Shown: positions 35,350-44,324 of the stretch, one piece after another
Position numbering within the stretch: the first letter of the stretch is position 1
Layout of the letters: the number at the start of each line of letters is the position of its first letter
From: Pandoraea horticolens
Lineage (GTDB): Bacteria; Pseudomonadota; Gammaproteobacteria; Burkholderiales; Burkholderiaceae
Reading direction: 5' to 3'
Assembly (NCBI RefSeq): GCF_902459555.1
Contig: NZ_CABPSM010000004.1
Coordinates: 124,001 to 188,000, forward strand
DNA length: 64,000 nucleotides
Program-made: the position numbers and the translations under genes
Notes under the pieces: model-generated
The model's database searches: none
What the model was told of the DNA's origin: nothing
Seen by the model: the letters and a program-made list of their open reading frames with translations, nothing else

Positions 35350-36669
35350 TCAGGTCGCGCCTTCCACGTCCTCCAGACTGAACGTTTCGGTATGGTCGTT
35401 ATACGAGAAGATCTCGGCATAACGGCCCCAGTTGATGGCGGTATCGAGCGTTTCCTGCGCGAGATCGTCCGACATCGAATCTTCCAGCTCCTGTTCGAAA
35501 CGCACGCGCGGCGCGCGCTGCCCGCGACGCTCTTGCAACACCGAACGGATCTTTGCGGCGAGCGGCACGTGACGCAGCAGATGCTCGGCGAACAGCACTT
35601 TGCGTTCCTGCGTGCTCACGTCCACGAAACGCTTGCCGGCGGCGGTCAGCAGAATGTCGCCTTCCTTGAGTTCCGCGAAGCCCAACTGATCGAGAATTTC
35701 GGCCACCGGGAACAGGTCGTCCACTTCGAGCAGCAGCGTCTGGGCGATTTCCGGCAAGTCGGCGCGGCCGTTGTAGGGCGGTCCGGCGAGCGCTTCGAGC
35801 AGACCGGCCATCAGGTTGGTCGACACTTCGTGCAACGGGCTCGACAGTTCCAGCGGCATCTTCTGCGTGGTGTGCGCGTTGCGGCGCGACGTCATCAATG
35901 CGTAGATATCGTCGACCATCTTGCGGAAGGCCGGATCGAGCCGGTTGCGACGGTGCGGGAACGGCACCTTGATCTCGGCGACCACCCGGCCCGGGTTCGA
36001 CGACAGCACCAGAATCCGGTCGCACATGAACACAGCCTCTTCGATGTTGTGCGTGACGATCAGGATCGATTTGATCGGCAACTGACGCTGACTCCACAGA
36101 TCGAGCAGGTCGGTACGCAACGTCTCGGCGGTCAGTACATCGAGCGCGGAGAACGGCTCGTCCATGAGCAGCAGCGTGGGGTTGACCACGAGCGCCCGAG
36201 CGAAGCCCACGCGCTGGCGCATGCCGCCCGAGAGTTCGCGCGGATAGGCATTTTCGAAGCCGTCCAGACCGATCAGGTCGATGGCTGCGAGCGCGCGGCG
36301 GCGGCGCTCCTTCGGCTCGACACCGAGCGCCTCGAGACCGGCTTCCACGTTTTGCAGCACCGTCAGCCACGGGAACAGGGCGAAGGTCTGGAACACCATC
36401 GCCACGCCTTCGGGCGGGCCTTCAAGGGGCTGACCGAGGTAGCGGATGTCGCCCGAGCTGGGCTGAATCAGACCGGCGATGATACGCAGCAGGGTCGACT
36501 TGCCCGAGCCGGAACGGCCGAGCATGCCGACGATTTCGCCTTCGTGCAGTTGTAGATTCACGCCATCGAGCACTTGGCGCTCGTCGCCGCCCTTGCGGAA
36601 GCCGCGGCTGACGTTGGCGAGCGAGAAGATCTCGTTTCCGGCAATCGGTTGGTGGGTATCGTTCGGCAT
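35350..36669 (-). CDS. ABC transporter ATPase, nitrate/sulfonate type, with C-terminal AAA-associated domain
   Basis: 439 residues. The N-terminal 250 or so are an ABC ATPase of the nitrate/sulfonate/taurine class (LGRSGSGKSTLLRIIAGL, LSGGMRQRVGFARALV, LLLMDEPFSALD, IVTHNIEEAVFM). The extra C-terminal 160 residues form the AAA-associated domain found on some of these ATPases (PLHEVSTNLMAGLLEAL; AELKEGDILLTAAGKRFV). The ATG at 36669 follows AAGGGACC. It is 10 nt after the double permease gene; no substrate-binding protein is encoded nearby. Confidence 0.9.
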   Translation of the reverse strand: MPNDTHQPIAGNEIFSLANVSRGFRKGGDERQVLDGVNLQLHEGEIVGMLGRSGSGKSTLLRIIAGLIQPSSGDIRYLGQPLEGPPEGVAMVFQTFALFPWLTVLQNVEAGLEALGVEPKERRRRALAAIDLIGLDGFENAYPRELSGGMRQRVGFARALVVNPTLLLMDEPFSALDVLTAETLRTDLLDLWSQRQLPIKSILIVTHNIEEAVFMCDRILVLSSNPGRVVAEIKVPFPHRRNRLDPAFRKMVDDIYALMTSRRNAHTTQKMPLELSSPLHEVSTNLMAGLLEALAGPPYNGRADLPEIAQTLLLEVDDLFPVAEILDQLGFAELKEGDILLTAAGKRFVDVSTQERKVLFAEHLLRHVPLAAKIRSVLQERRGQRAPRVRFEQELEDSMSDDLAQETLDTAINWGRYAEIFSYNDHTETFSLEDVEGAT

Positions 36670-36679
36670 CACGGTCCCT

Positions 36680-38419
36680 TCAATTCAGGCGAAGCTTGTT
36701 TTCAGCGATGGCGTACATGGGGCGCCACAGCAAACGGTTGAACAATACGACGAACAGCGCCATCACGGCGATGCCCAGCAAAATACGCGGATAGTCGCCG
36801 GCGGCCGTGGTTTGGGCGATGTAAGCGCCCAGGCCGTGCGCGGCGAGTTTATCGTCACCCCACTGCACGTATTCCGAAACGATGGAGGCGTTCCACGCGC
36901 CGCCCGAGGCCGTGATCGCGCCCGTTACGTAATAGGGGAAGATGCCCGGCAGCATGATCTGACGCCACCACTGCCAGCCGCGAATGCGGAAGTTGGTGGC
37001 GGCTTCCTTGAAGTCGTTCGGGAAGGTTGTCGCCCCGGCGATGACGTTGAACAGGATGTACCACTGCGTACCTAGCACGATCAGCGGCGAGAGCCAGATG
37101 TCCGGGTTGGCATGGAAGTGAACGATAGCTACCACGAAGATCGGGAACAGCAGGTTCGCCGGGAACGCGGCGAGGAACTGCGCCAACGGCTGAATGCGCT
37201 CGGCGAGCTTCGGGCGCAGCCCGATCAGCACGCCCAGCGGCACCCACACCACAGAGGCAATGGCGATGAGCACGATCACGCGCACCAGCGTGATGAGACC
37301 AAGGCCGAACACGCGCAGGATTTCCGGGAAACCGACTTCGGCCAGCACGAAAGCGCAGATCTTCCACGCCGCGGTCAGCCCCATCGCCACCAGCAGCGCG
37401 GCCCATAACCAGTCGATCACGCGCGAGAGTGCGGTTCTCGATTCGGAATGGATTGAGACGGGTAGCGAGAACGGCATGCGCATGCGCGCAATCGTGCGCA
37501 GCAGCTTGCCGAACGGGCGCAGCAGGAACTGAATCGCGCGGGTGCGTTGAATGACGTTGAGCACCCACGACTCGGGGGCGGCCTGCGAGACCGTGTCTTC
37601 CAGACGGAATTTGTCGGACCACGCGACCATCGGCCGGAACAGGAACTGGTCGTAAATGACGATGACGACGACCATCGCCAGAATCACCCAGCCCACCGCT
37701 TGCAGATCGCGCTGCAAGATGGCCGTGGCGAGATACGCGCCAATGCCCGGCAGCGTGACGGTCTTGTCGCCCACGGTGATCGCCTCCGACGCCACCACGA
37801 AAAACCAGCCGCCCGACATGCTCATCATCATGTTCCAGATGAGGCCCGGCATCGAGTAGGGCACGTCGAGCTTCCAGAAGCGCTGCCACGGCGAGAGGCG
37901 CAGATTCACCGCGACTTCCGCCAAGTCGCGCGGCTGGGTGCGCATCGACTGGTAGAACGAGAACGTCATGTTCCACGCCTGACTCGTGAAGATCGCGAAG
38001 ATAGCGGCGCATTCGGCGCCGAGCACGCGTCCCGGGAACAGGGCGAGAAAGAAGGTGACGGTAAACGAAATGTAGCCCAGCACCGGCACCGACTGGAGGA
38101 TGTCGAGCATCGGGACGAGCAGCTTCTCGGCGCGGCGGCTCTTGGCGGCAAGCGTGCCGTAGATGAGCGTGAACAGGAGCGAGGCGACCATCGCCGCGAG
38201 CATGCGCAGCGTGGTGCGCAGGGCATATTCGGGCAGGTTGGCGGGGTCTAGCGAGATGACTTCGGTCTGCAGGTCGGCTAGCGGGGCCCAAGTCTGGCGA
38301 ATGCCCGACGAGCTGACCATCAGGAAACCGATGATGAGCGGGAAGGCAATGAAATCCCAGCGATTGGGCAGCAGGCGTCGCGCAGTGGCGGGGATGAACG
38401 GACGGGCTACGCGCGTCAT
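36680..38419 (-). CDS. ABC transporter permease, two fused permease domains
   Basis: 579 residues, about twice the normal permease length. Each half carries membrane helices and an EAA-type loop (MRTQPRDLAEVAVNLRLSPWQRFWKL in the first; FPNDFKEAATNFRIRGWQWWRQIMLPG in the second). The halves are similar in layout but not identical, so the gene is an old duplication-fusion giving a pseudo-dimeric channel. GAGG precedes the ATG at 38419. It works with the ATPase encoded downstream; substrate unknown. Confidence 0.9.
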   Translation of the reverse strand: MTRVARPFIPATARRLLPNRWDFIAFPLIIGFLMVSSSGIRQTWAPLADLQTEVISLDPANLPEYALRTTLRMLAAMVASLLFTLIYGTLAAKSRRAEKLLVPMLDILQSVPVLGYISFTVTFFLALFPGRVLGAECAAIFAIFTSQAWNMTFSFYQSMRTQPRDLAEVAVNLRLSPWQRFWKLDVPYSMPGLIWNMMMSMSGGWFFVVASEAITVGDKTVTLPGIGAYLATAILQRDLQAVGWVILAMVVVIVIYDQFLFRPMVAWSDKFRLEDTVSQAAPESWVLNVIQRTRAIQFLLRPFGKLLRTIARMRMPFSLPVSIHSESRTALSRVIDWLWAALLVAMGLTAAWKICAFVLAEVGFPEILRVFGLGLITLVRVIVLIAIASVVWVPLGVLIGLRPKLAERIQPLAQFLAAFPANLLFPIFVVAIVHFHANPDIWLSPLIVLGTQWYILFNVIAGATTFPNDFKEAATNFRIRGWQWWRQIMLPGIFPYYVTGAITASGGAWNASIVSEYVQWGDDKLAAHGLGAYIAQTTAAGDYPRILLGIAVMALFVVLFNRLLWRPMYAIAENKLRLN

Positions 38420-38918
38420 CAAGACCTCGTGTGGATGAGGGTTCGGACGGACAAACAGGACTCGGCGTCGGTATGCGGCACGGCAGCGACGCTGCGCGTG
38501 TGCAGGGACGGCAGCGGATGCTACCAGATTGACCCGCAAAATGATGTTAAAGCGCGTGGACTGGACTGGCAAATTCGGGCTTCGATGTGCGAATGTGGTT
38601 TTTATGCTGCAATGCGGTATGGCTTGTTTTGGCAGGCGATACCGAAGAGGCCGCCGTAGCGATCCGGGGGTGGCGAACCGGTATCCAGAGGACGATTTCG
38701 CGGGGCTGCGAGGGCGAAACCGTCACGTTGAAGATGTGAACTTTATTTGCGTTGCGCAGACCAATTCCCGCGGCTTGCTTCGCGCCGCGCGGTCGTGTAG
38801 TGTGCACCGCTCGATCGGGCCACGGCGCCTGTCGCCGGGGGAGTAGCAAGTTGCCCCGGCTTTCGTGTTGCTTGCCGGCCCGTCCCCTCCCATTCCTAGA
38901 CAAGCAAGGATGCGCCGC
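38420..38918. other. Intergenic region, 499 nt
   Basis: Lies between the divergent double-permease and TPR-protein genes. The centre is less GC-rich than its flanks. I find no gene, repeat or clear regulatory motif. Confidence 0.5.
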
Positions 38919-40514
38919 ATGACGACGCCATTAGACGCGCGTTGCGAGCGTGCACGACAACTGAGTGCCGCCGGCCGGCTCGACGAGGCGATCGCCGAGT
39001 TGCGCCTAGTACTGAAACAATCCCCTGAATTTCTCCCCGCTCTCGAAGGACTAGCCTACGTCTCGCTGCGTATGAACGCCTTCGAATCGGCTGCCGACGC
39101 GTTCGACCGTTTGATCGCTCTTGTGCCGCAGCCCGGCGCGCAGGCGAGCTTCGACGCCGCCATGGCCAGCCTCCAGGCCGGTCGCCAGATGCGTGCCGAG
39201 GCGTTGTTCGAAGCGACGGTGCAGCAGTCGCCGGACGTCATCGGCACGATGCACACCATTGGCCTGACCTGGGCGCAGGCGGGCGACAACGCCCGCGCGC
39301 TGATCTGGTTCGAGCGCACTGCGGCCAAGGCCCCGGCGCTGTGGCAGGCCCATTTCAACCGCGGACGTGCCCTTGGCGCACTGGGTCGCTACGACGACGA
39401 GATCGACGCTTACCGTCTCGCCAACGCCATTGCCCCCCAGCAGCCCGATCCACTGGTGAACCTTGGTGTGGCGCTGCGTGAGCGTCATGCGTTCACCGAT
39501 GCGTTGCAGTGCTTTCGAGAGGCGGTAAAACGCTCTCCCGAGCATGCCGGGGCGCGCACCAACCGTGCACAGACCAATTTGCTGATGGGTGACTTCGAGC
39601 ACGGCTGGCATGACTATGAATGGCGCTGGCAGGACGGCGGCCAGCGACGCCGTTTCAGCGACCGGCTCTGGGACGGCCGTGCGCCGCTCGCGGGCAAGAC
39701 GGTGTTCGTCTATAGCGAACAGGGCCTCGGTGACACGCTGCAGTTCGTGCGGTTCGTGCCGCGTCTCGTCGAGATGGGCGCCAACGTCGTACTGTCGGTG
39801 CAGGTGCCGCTCGTCACGCTGCTCGGCGGCTTTGCGCGCCGGGTGACGGTGCTTGGCGAGCACATGCCGGTGCCGTCGTTCGACTGGCAACTGCCGTTGC
39901 TCAGCTTGCCGCATCTGCTGAAAGTGGGGGGCAACGTCGCTGTCCATTCGCCGTATCTGCGCTCGAGCGCCGGACGGGAGATGATCTGGCGATCGATGCT
40001 CGGTGCCAAGCCGGAGGGGACGTTGCGCGTCGGGTTCGCGTGGCGCACGCGTCCGTTCCCGCCGCACCGCGACGTCGCGCTTGCGCATTGGGCGCCGGTC
40101 TTCGGCACGAACGCACAGTTTTATTCGTTACAGGTCGACGCGACCGACGACGAGCGGGCGGAACTCGCCCGCTTCCCCAACGTGCACGACATCGGGGCGA
40201 AGCTGAGCGACTTTGCCGAGACGGCGGCCGTCATTGCGCAGATGGATCTCGTGATTTCGGTTGATACGGCCGTGCTCCACGTCGCCGGTGCGTTGAGCAA
40301 ACCTGTCTGGGGGCTGGTCAACTTCACCCCCGACTGGCGCTGGCAATTGGCGCGCCGGGACAGCGACTGGTATCCGTCGCTCACGCTCTTCCGCCAGCCG
40401 CAACGCGGCGATTGGGATGGGGTGATGGTGCAGGTCGGTGTCGATCTTGCCGCCGCCGTGCAGGGCGAGTCGGCAGCGGCGTCGGCGCGGCAAGTGGGGC
40501 AGCCGGTGGCGTAG
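38919..40514 (+). CDS. TPR-repeat protein with glycosyltransferase-like C-terminal domain
   Basis: 531 residues. The N-terminal 240 residues are tandem tetratricopeptide repeats (e.g. ARQLSAAGRLDEAIAELRLVL; NRGRALGALGRYDDEIDAYRLA; NLGVALRERHAFTDALQCFREA). The C-terminal half has the GT9/GT41-like pattern seen in many proteobacterial TPR proteins: VFVYSEQGLGDTLQFVRFVP, LRVGFAWRT, MDLVISVDTAVLHVAGALSKPVWGLV. AAGGA sits 8 nt before the ATG. A role in protein or surface glycosylation is possible but unproven. Confidence 0.8.
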   Translation: MTTPLDARCERARQLSAAGRLDEAIAELRLVLKQSPEFLPALEGLAYVSLRMNAFESAADAFDRLIALVPQPGAQASFDAAMASLQAGRQMRAEALFEATVQQSPDVIGTMHTIGLTWAQAGDNARALIWFERTAAKAPALWQAHFNRGRALGALGRYDDEIDAYRLANAIAPQQPDPLVNLGVALRERHAFTDALQCFREAVKRSPEHAGARTNRAQTNLLMGDFEHGWHDYEWRWQDGGQRRRFSDRLWDGRAPLAGKTVFVYSEQGLGDTLQFVRFVPRLVEMGANVVLSVQVPLVTLLGGFARRVTVLGEHMPVPSFDWQLPLLSLPHLLKVGGNVAVHSPYLRSSAGREMIWRSMLGAKPEGTLRVGFAWRTRPFPPHRDVALAHWAPVFGTNAQFYSLQVDATDDERAELARFPNVHDIGAKLSDFAETAAVIAQMDLVISVDTAVLHVAGALSKPVWGLVNFTPDWRWQLARRDSDWYPSLTLFRQPQRGDWDGVMVQVGVDLAAAVQGESAAASARQVGQPVA

Positions 40515-40602
40515 CCAGTGGTGGCGTCGGGAGGGCGCAGTCAGGCCGCCCGAGAACGACGCCGTTCGGTTCGAAACGGCGTCGGTCAAGCGTCAATGCG
40601 CA

Positions 40603-41676
40603 TTACCCGGCATCGGCTCGGGTGTCCTCGTCGTCACGCAAGCGCGTGTAGATGCTCCAGCTAGCGATGAACAGCGCAGCGATCAGCGGCCCGATCACGA
40701 AGCCGGTCAGGCCGAAGAGCGACATACCGCCGAGGGTCGAGATCAGCACGACCCAGTCGGGCAGCTTCGTATCCTTGCCGACCAGAATCGGGCGCAACAC
40801 GTTGTCCACCAGACTCACGATGGTGCCGCAGAAGACGAACAGCACCACCCCCCTCCAGATTTCCCCCGACAGCAGCAACCAAACCCCGACGGGCACCCAC
40901 ACGACCGCTGCACCCACGGCGGGCAGCAATGAGAGGAATGCCATCACCACGGCGGCGAGCACGTAGCCCTGAATGCCGAGTACCGCAAAGATGAAGCCGC
41001 CGAGTGCGCCCTGCGCCACGGCAACGGCGATGTTGCCCTTGATCGTCGCGCGCACGACGGTGGTGAACTGCCGGATCAGCAAGTTCTTGTGGCGCTCGTC
41101 GAGCGGCAAGGCGCGGTGCACCATCGCGCCGAGCGCGGTGCCGTCGCGCAGCAGGAAGAACAGCAGATAGAGCATCACGCCGAAGCTCACGAGCAGTTGG
41201 GCCGTGTTCTGGCCGATGCTCACGAGATACACCGCCACCAGGCGGCCGATCTGCGCCGCACCGTCGCCAAGCTTCTGCTGGATCGCGTTGACATCCTGCA
41301 CGCCGGCGAGGTCCATCACACGATGTATGCTTGCGGGCAGCCGGTCGAGCAATTGCTGGAAGGCGATGGTGAGCTGCGGCAGATCGGCGCGGAAGCGAAC
41401 GAGTGCCGTGCTGATCTCCTGCGTCAGCATGCCCACGACGAGTGTGAGCGGCAGAATCACGATCAGCAGAATCAGCGCGAGCGTCGTGAGGGCGGCCAGA
41501 TTCGGGCGGCCGCGCATGCGGATCAGGATGCGGCGCTGCACCGGCTGAAATAGCACGGCGAGAATCGTCCCCCAGAAGACTGCGCCGAACAGCGGGAACA
41601 GAATCCACCCGAACACGATCGTCACGACGAACAGCATGAGGTGGAAGAACTTGCGCTGGTCGCTATGACTTGACAT
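40603..41676 (-). CDS. AI-2E family transporter (PerM/YdiK-like)
   Basis: 357 residues with seven or eight hydrophobic helices and the family's central amphipathic region (ISTALVRFRADLPQLTIAFQQLL). Conserved spots include LLRDGTALGAMVHRALPL and LVDNVLRPILVGKDTKLPDWVVLISTLGG. Family members have been proposed as autoinducer exporters or Na+(Li+)/H+ antiporters. Its start overlaps the 3' end of the nhaR-like gene by 14 nt, so the two are one unit; that partnership favours a cation-antiport role. Confidence 0.88.
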   Translation of the reverse strand: MSSHSDQRKFFHLMLFVVTIVFGWILFPLFGAVFWGTILAVLFQPVQRRILIRMRGRPNLAALTTLALILLIVILPLTLVVGMLTQEISTALVRFRADLPQLTIAFQQLLDRLPASIHRVMDLAGVQDVNAIQQKLGDGAAQIGRLVAVYLVSIGQNTAQLLVSFGVMLYLLFFLLRDGTALGAMVHRALPLDERHKNLLIRQFTTVVRATIKGNIAVAVAQGALGGFIFAVLGIQGYVLAAVVMAFLSLLPAVGAAVVWVPVGVWLLLSGEIWRGVVLFVFCGTIVSLVDNVLRPILVGKDTKLPDWVVLISTLGGMSLFGLTGFVIGPLIAALFIASWSIYTRLRDDEDTRADAG

Positions 41677-42622
41677 GAGGTTTCCTCGCAGGTGGCGGCG
41701 GCACAGACGGCACGCCAGTGGTTCTTATATCAGAAGCGGCCGTCGCGCCGATTTCCCGGAGGATTTGCGCCACGAGCGGATGACCCTCGCCGCGTCGCGA
41801 GCGAATGGCGTGAATGTCTTCGTGGACATCGCCTGGGCGGCCCAGCCAGCGCAGGCCGCGCAGCAGCGAAACATCGCCCGCGCCGGCTTCGCTCAGGGGA
41901 AAGACACCCATGCCTCGCGTGGCGAACACCGCCATGAGCGCGCTGTCTTCGAACTCACCGGCGATATTCGGGCGAACGCCCTGCGCCTCGAACCATTGAT
42001 CGAGCCGGGCGCGCAAGGCCGAGTGACCCGTCGGCAGCAACACGGGCAGGTCGGTCAGGCATTGGGGAAACGCGTCGCGCGAGGCATGGCGCACGAGCGA
42101 CGCCGGTCCGTACCAATCGACCGGCGACTCGACCAGACGCTCGCTTACCAGCCGCAAGGTGGGGTTGTACGGTGCGGGTTGGCTTGCCAGCACCAGATCC
42201 AGCTTATGCAGCGCGAGTTCGGCGAGCAACTGCTCGTGCTCGCCTTCGTGGCACACGAGCCGAAGGGAGGGGGTGCCGAGTATGGGCGCGAGGATCGCGT
42301 GCGCCGCCAGCTTGGAGATCCCGTCGGCCAGCCCGACCGCTAGCCGCGCGACCTGGCCGGTGGCGGCTTCGCGAACTTCGTCCGGGATCGACTGACCGAG
42401 CCGGAAGATCTCCTCTGCGCGCCGGAAGGCGGCCTGGCCGGGCTCTGTCATGGTGACGCCGCGCCCGGCCGGCTTGAGCAACTGGTGGCCCAGCGACTTC
42501 TCAAGCTCGCGCACCTGCGCGCTGATTGTCTGTACGGCCATGTCGAGGCGTTCCGCCGCACGGGCGAATCCGCCTTCCTTGACCACGACCCAGAAATAGT
42601 AAAGATGGCGGTAGTTCAACAT
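41663..42622 (-). CDS. nhaR: NhaR-like LysR-family regulator
   Basis: 319 residues. The N-terminal winged helix (MLNYRHLYYFWVVVKEGGFARAAERLDMAVQTISAQVRELEKSLGHQLL) matches NhaR, the activator of Na+/H+ antiporter genes, more closely than generic LysR proteins. The C-terminal part is the usual effector domain. It is divergent from the TerC gene and overlaps the AI-2E-family transporter gene. A proline-rich tail ends the protein. Confidence 0.85.
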   Translation of the reverse strand: MLNYRHLYYFWVVVKEGGFARAAERLDMAVQTISAQVRELEKSLGHQLLKPAGRGVTMTEPGQAAFRRAEEIFRLGQSIPDEVREAATGQVARLAVGLADGISKLAAHAILAPILGTPSLRLVCHEGEHEQLLAELALHKLDLVLASQPAPYNPTLRLVSERLVESPVDWYGPASLVRHASRDAFPQCLTDLPVLLPTGHSALRARLDQWFEAQGVRPNIAGEFEDSALMAVFATRGMGVFPLSEAGAGDVSLLRGLRWLGRPGDVHEDIHAIRSRRGEGHPLVAQILREIGATAASDIRTTGVPSVPPPPARKPHVKS

Positions 42623-42711
42623 ATCGATAGGGACTTCGGAAAAACCGAACTGTTATGAAGTATATAGCTGGTTTTTACGAATCGTGAGTTCGGAGATGAT
42701 GCTGTCCTGTG

Positions 42712-42772
42712 CCCGCAGCCCACATGCCTGCGGGAAAACGAAGGGGCGTGGCCGCTGGGCGGCAAATGCCCC
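42712..42772 (+). ncRNA. Structured 5' leader of the first TerC gene
   Basis: Two stable stem-loops precede the ATG: CCCGCAG / CTGCGGG (42712-42718, 42728-42734), then a nested stem GGGGC-GCCGC-TGG-GCGGC-GCCCC (42743-42772). TerC/Alx genes in proteobacteria are often behind a manganese- or pH-responsive leader. I could not find the conserved bases of the yybP-ykoY riboswitch here, so this is a structural observation only. Confidence 0.4.
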
Positions 42773-42801
42773 GATAACCCTAGGGAATTTCTGGCGCACA
42801 T

Positions 42802-43560
42802 ATGGACTATTTACTTGCTTTGGCGGCTGACCCGGCGGTATGGGCGGCGCTTGTCACGCTGGTGGTCATGGAAGTCGTGCTTGGTATCGACAACCTGATC
42901 TTCATTTCTATCCTGACCAACAAACTGCCGTTGTCGATGCGTGCCCGCGCGCAGCGAATGGGCATTGGCCTGGCGCTGGTCATGCGTCTGGCGTTGCTCG
43001 GCACGGTGGCGTGGATCGCGAAGCTGACGACACCGCTCTTCGATCTGTTCGGCCACGGTTTTTCGTGGCGCGACCTGATCCTGATTGCAGGTGGTTTGTT
43101 CCTCGTGTGGAAAGCGACGAAGGAGATGCATCACCATGTGGCGTCGGCAACGGACGAGCCCGCGCACGGTGAGGATGCATCGACCGCAGGTACGGTAGCG
43201 ACGATCACCACTCGTGCGGCCGTGGTACAGATTCTGATGCTCGATATCGTGTTCTCGATCGACAGCATCGTGACGGCCGTGGGCATGACCGAGCACATCC
43301 CGATCATGTTCATTGCGGTGATTGCGGCGGTGACAGCGATGCTGTTCATGGCCGGGCCGCTCTCGCGATTCATCGAGGCGAACCCGACCGTCGTCATGCT
43401 GGCGCTGGGCTTCTTGCTCGTGATCGGTATGACGCTGATCGCGGAAGGCTTCGGGTCGCATATCCCGAAGGGTTACATCTACGCGGCCATGGCATTCTCG
43501 GCGTTCGTCGAGGGGCTGAACATGATGACGCGTCGTGCGAAGGCACGTCGCAACGCGTAG
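42802..43560 (+). CDS. TerC family integral membrane protein (Alx/YceF-like)
   Basis: 252 residues with about seven membrane helices. Acidic residues inside helices are typical of TerC proteins: [22 protein letters not shown] and [23 protein letters not shown] His/acid-rich cytoplasmic loop ([19 protein letters not shown]) could bind metal. Related proteins export manganese or support metalation of secreted enzymes. It is followed by a strong terminator and is monocistronic; a second TerC protein lies at 59253. Confidence 0.92.
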   Translation: MDYLLALAADPAVWAALVTLVVMEVVLGIDNLIFISILTNKLPLSMRARAQRMGIGLALVMRLALLGTVAWIAKLTTPLFDLFGHGFSWRDLILIAGGLFLVWKATKEMHHHVASATDEPAHGEDASTAGTVATITTRAAVVQILMLDIVFSIDSIVTAVGMTEHIPIMFIAVIAAVTAMLFMAGPLSRFIEANPTVVMLALGFLLVIGMTLIAEGFGSHIPKGYIYAAMAFSAFVEGLNMMTRRAKARRNA

Positions 43561-43609
43561 AAGGTTCGCGTGCTGCACTAAGCGGTGCAGTGGTGGCGGG
43601 GTGAACGAG

Positions 43610-43641
43610 GCGGCGCCGGTGACAATCGGCGCCGCTTTTTT
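43610..43641 (+). terminator. Rho-independent terminator after the first TerC gene
   Basis: GCGGCGCCG (43610-43618) pairs with CGGCGCCGC (43627-43635), followed by six T. It is 49 nt past the stop codon. Confidence 0.9.
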
Positions 43642-44324
43642 GCGTCTGTCGTGTCCGGCGCTTACGAACTTGAATGAATGGAAAGGCAGGTTTTTCCACG
43701 GTTCGGTGCCTGATGCATAAAGGACGTTGTCCTTTGTGTGACGTGGGGAAACGATGAAATGACCTGTATGCGTTACTCGGTTTCAAACGCTTCTATGACG
43801 AAGCACTTATCGTGGAATTTCCCGTAGAAGGGTTCATTGACGTCATTCTGCCAAGGTTTGCCTGGACGGATCTCGCGACATTGATCGGGAGGCACTCGAG
43901 TGTCTATTGGCGAGTCTTCGATCGTCAGGTGAAGGATGTTGAAAAAAAACTAATAGGATTCCGATTTTTCTTCTCAAATTGCATATCATTTACGAACGTT
44001 CCCGCTGCACGTGGAAACGTCAGCGCTTGTTGATGGCGACGAGAAAGGCCAAAGAATCAAGTGCGGCGTTCCCGCACTGCCTGGTCAGTTTTCCTTCTAT
44101 GTCGCCATCAGCTTCCGGTTCGTTGAGATTGAGATACGTTTGATTTTGTTCTTATATTAAGGATTACTGAATAAATAGGTCGCTTGGCACGTCAATGATC
44201 AATGGGGGAATTTTCGCGACGTTGTTTGAGGCGGGAGGCTGGTGTGCGATACGCCTCATCGCGTCGATGTCGTTTTGTCTTGTCGATGTTCCAGATTTCT
44301 TACCTCATCAATGGAGTCGTTAGC
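43642..44324. other. AT-rich intergenic block before the 979-residue protein gene
   Basis: 683 nt clearly lower in GC than the rest of the window, with A/T runs (e.g. around 43940-43990 and 44140-44180). A 73-codon frame at 43812-44033 has no ribosome site and no recognisable features, so I do not call it. The composition suggests acquired or decayed DNA and must include the promoter of the large gene. Confidence 0.6.

Noticed and set aside
42623-42801. yybP-ykoY manganese riboswitch before the first TerC gene
   Set aside because: The region folds, but the conserved loop bases of that riboswitch are not visible.
43812-44033. 73-codon frame in the AT-rich block
   Set aside because: No ribosome site and no family resemblance; could be a relic but cannot be supported.
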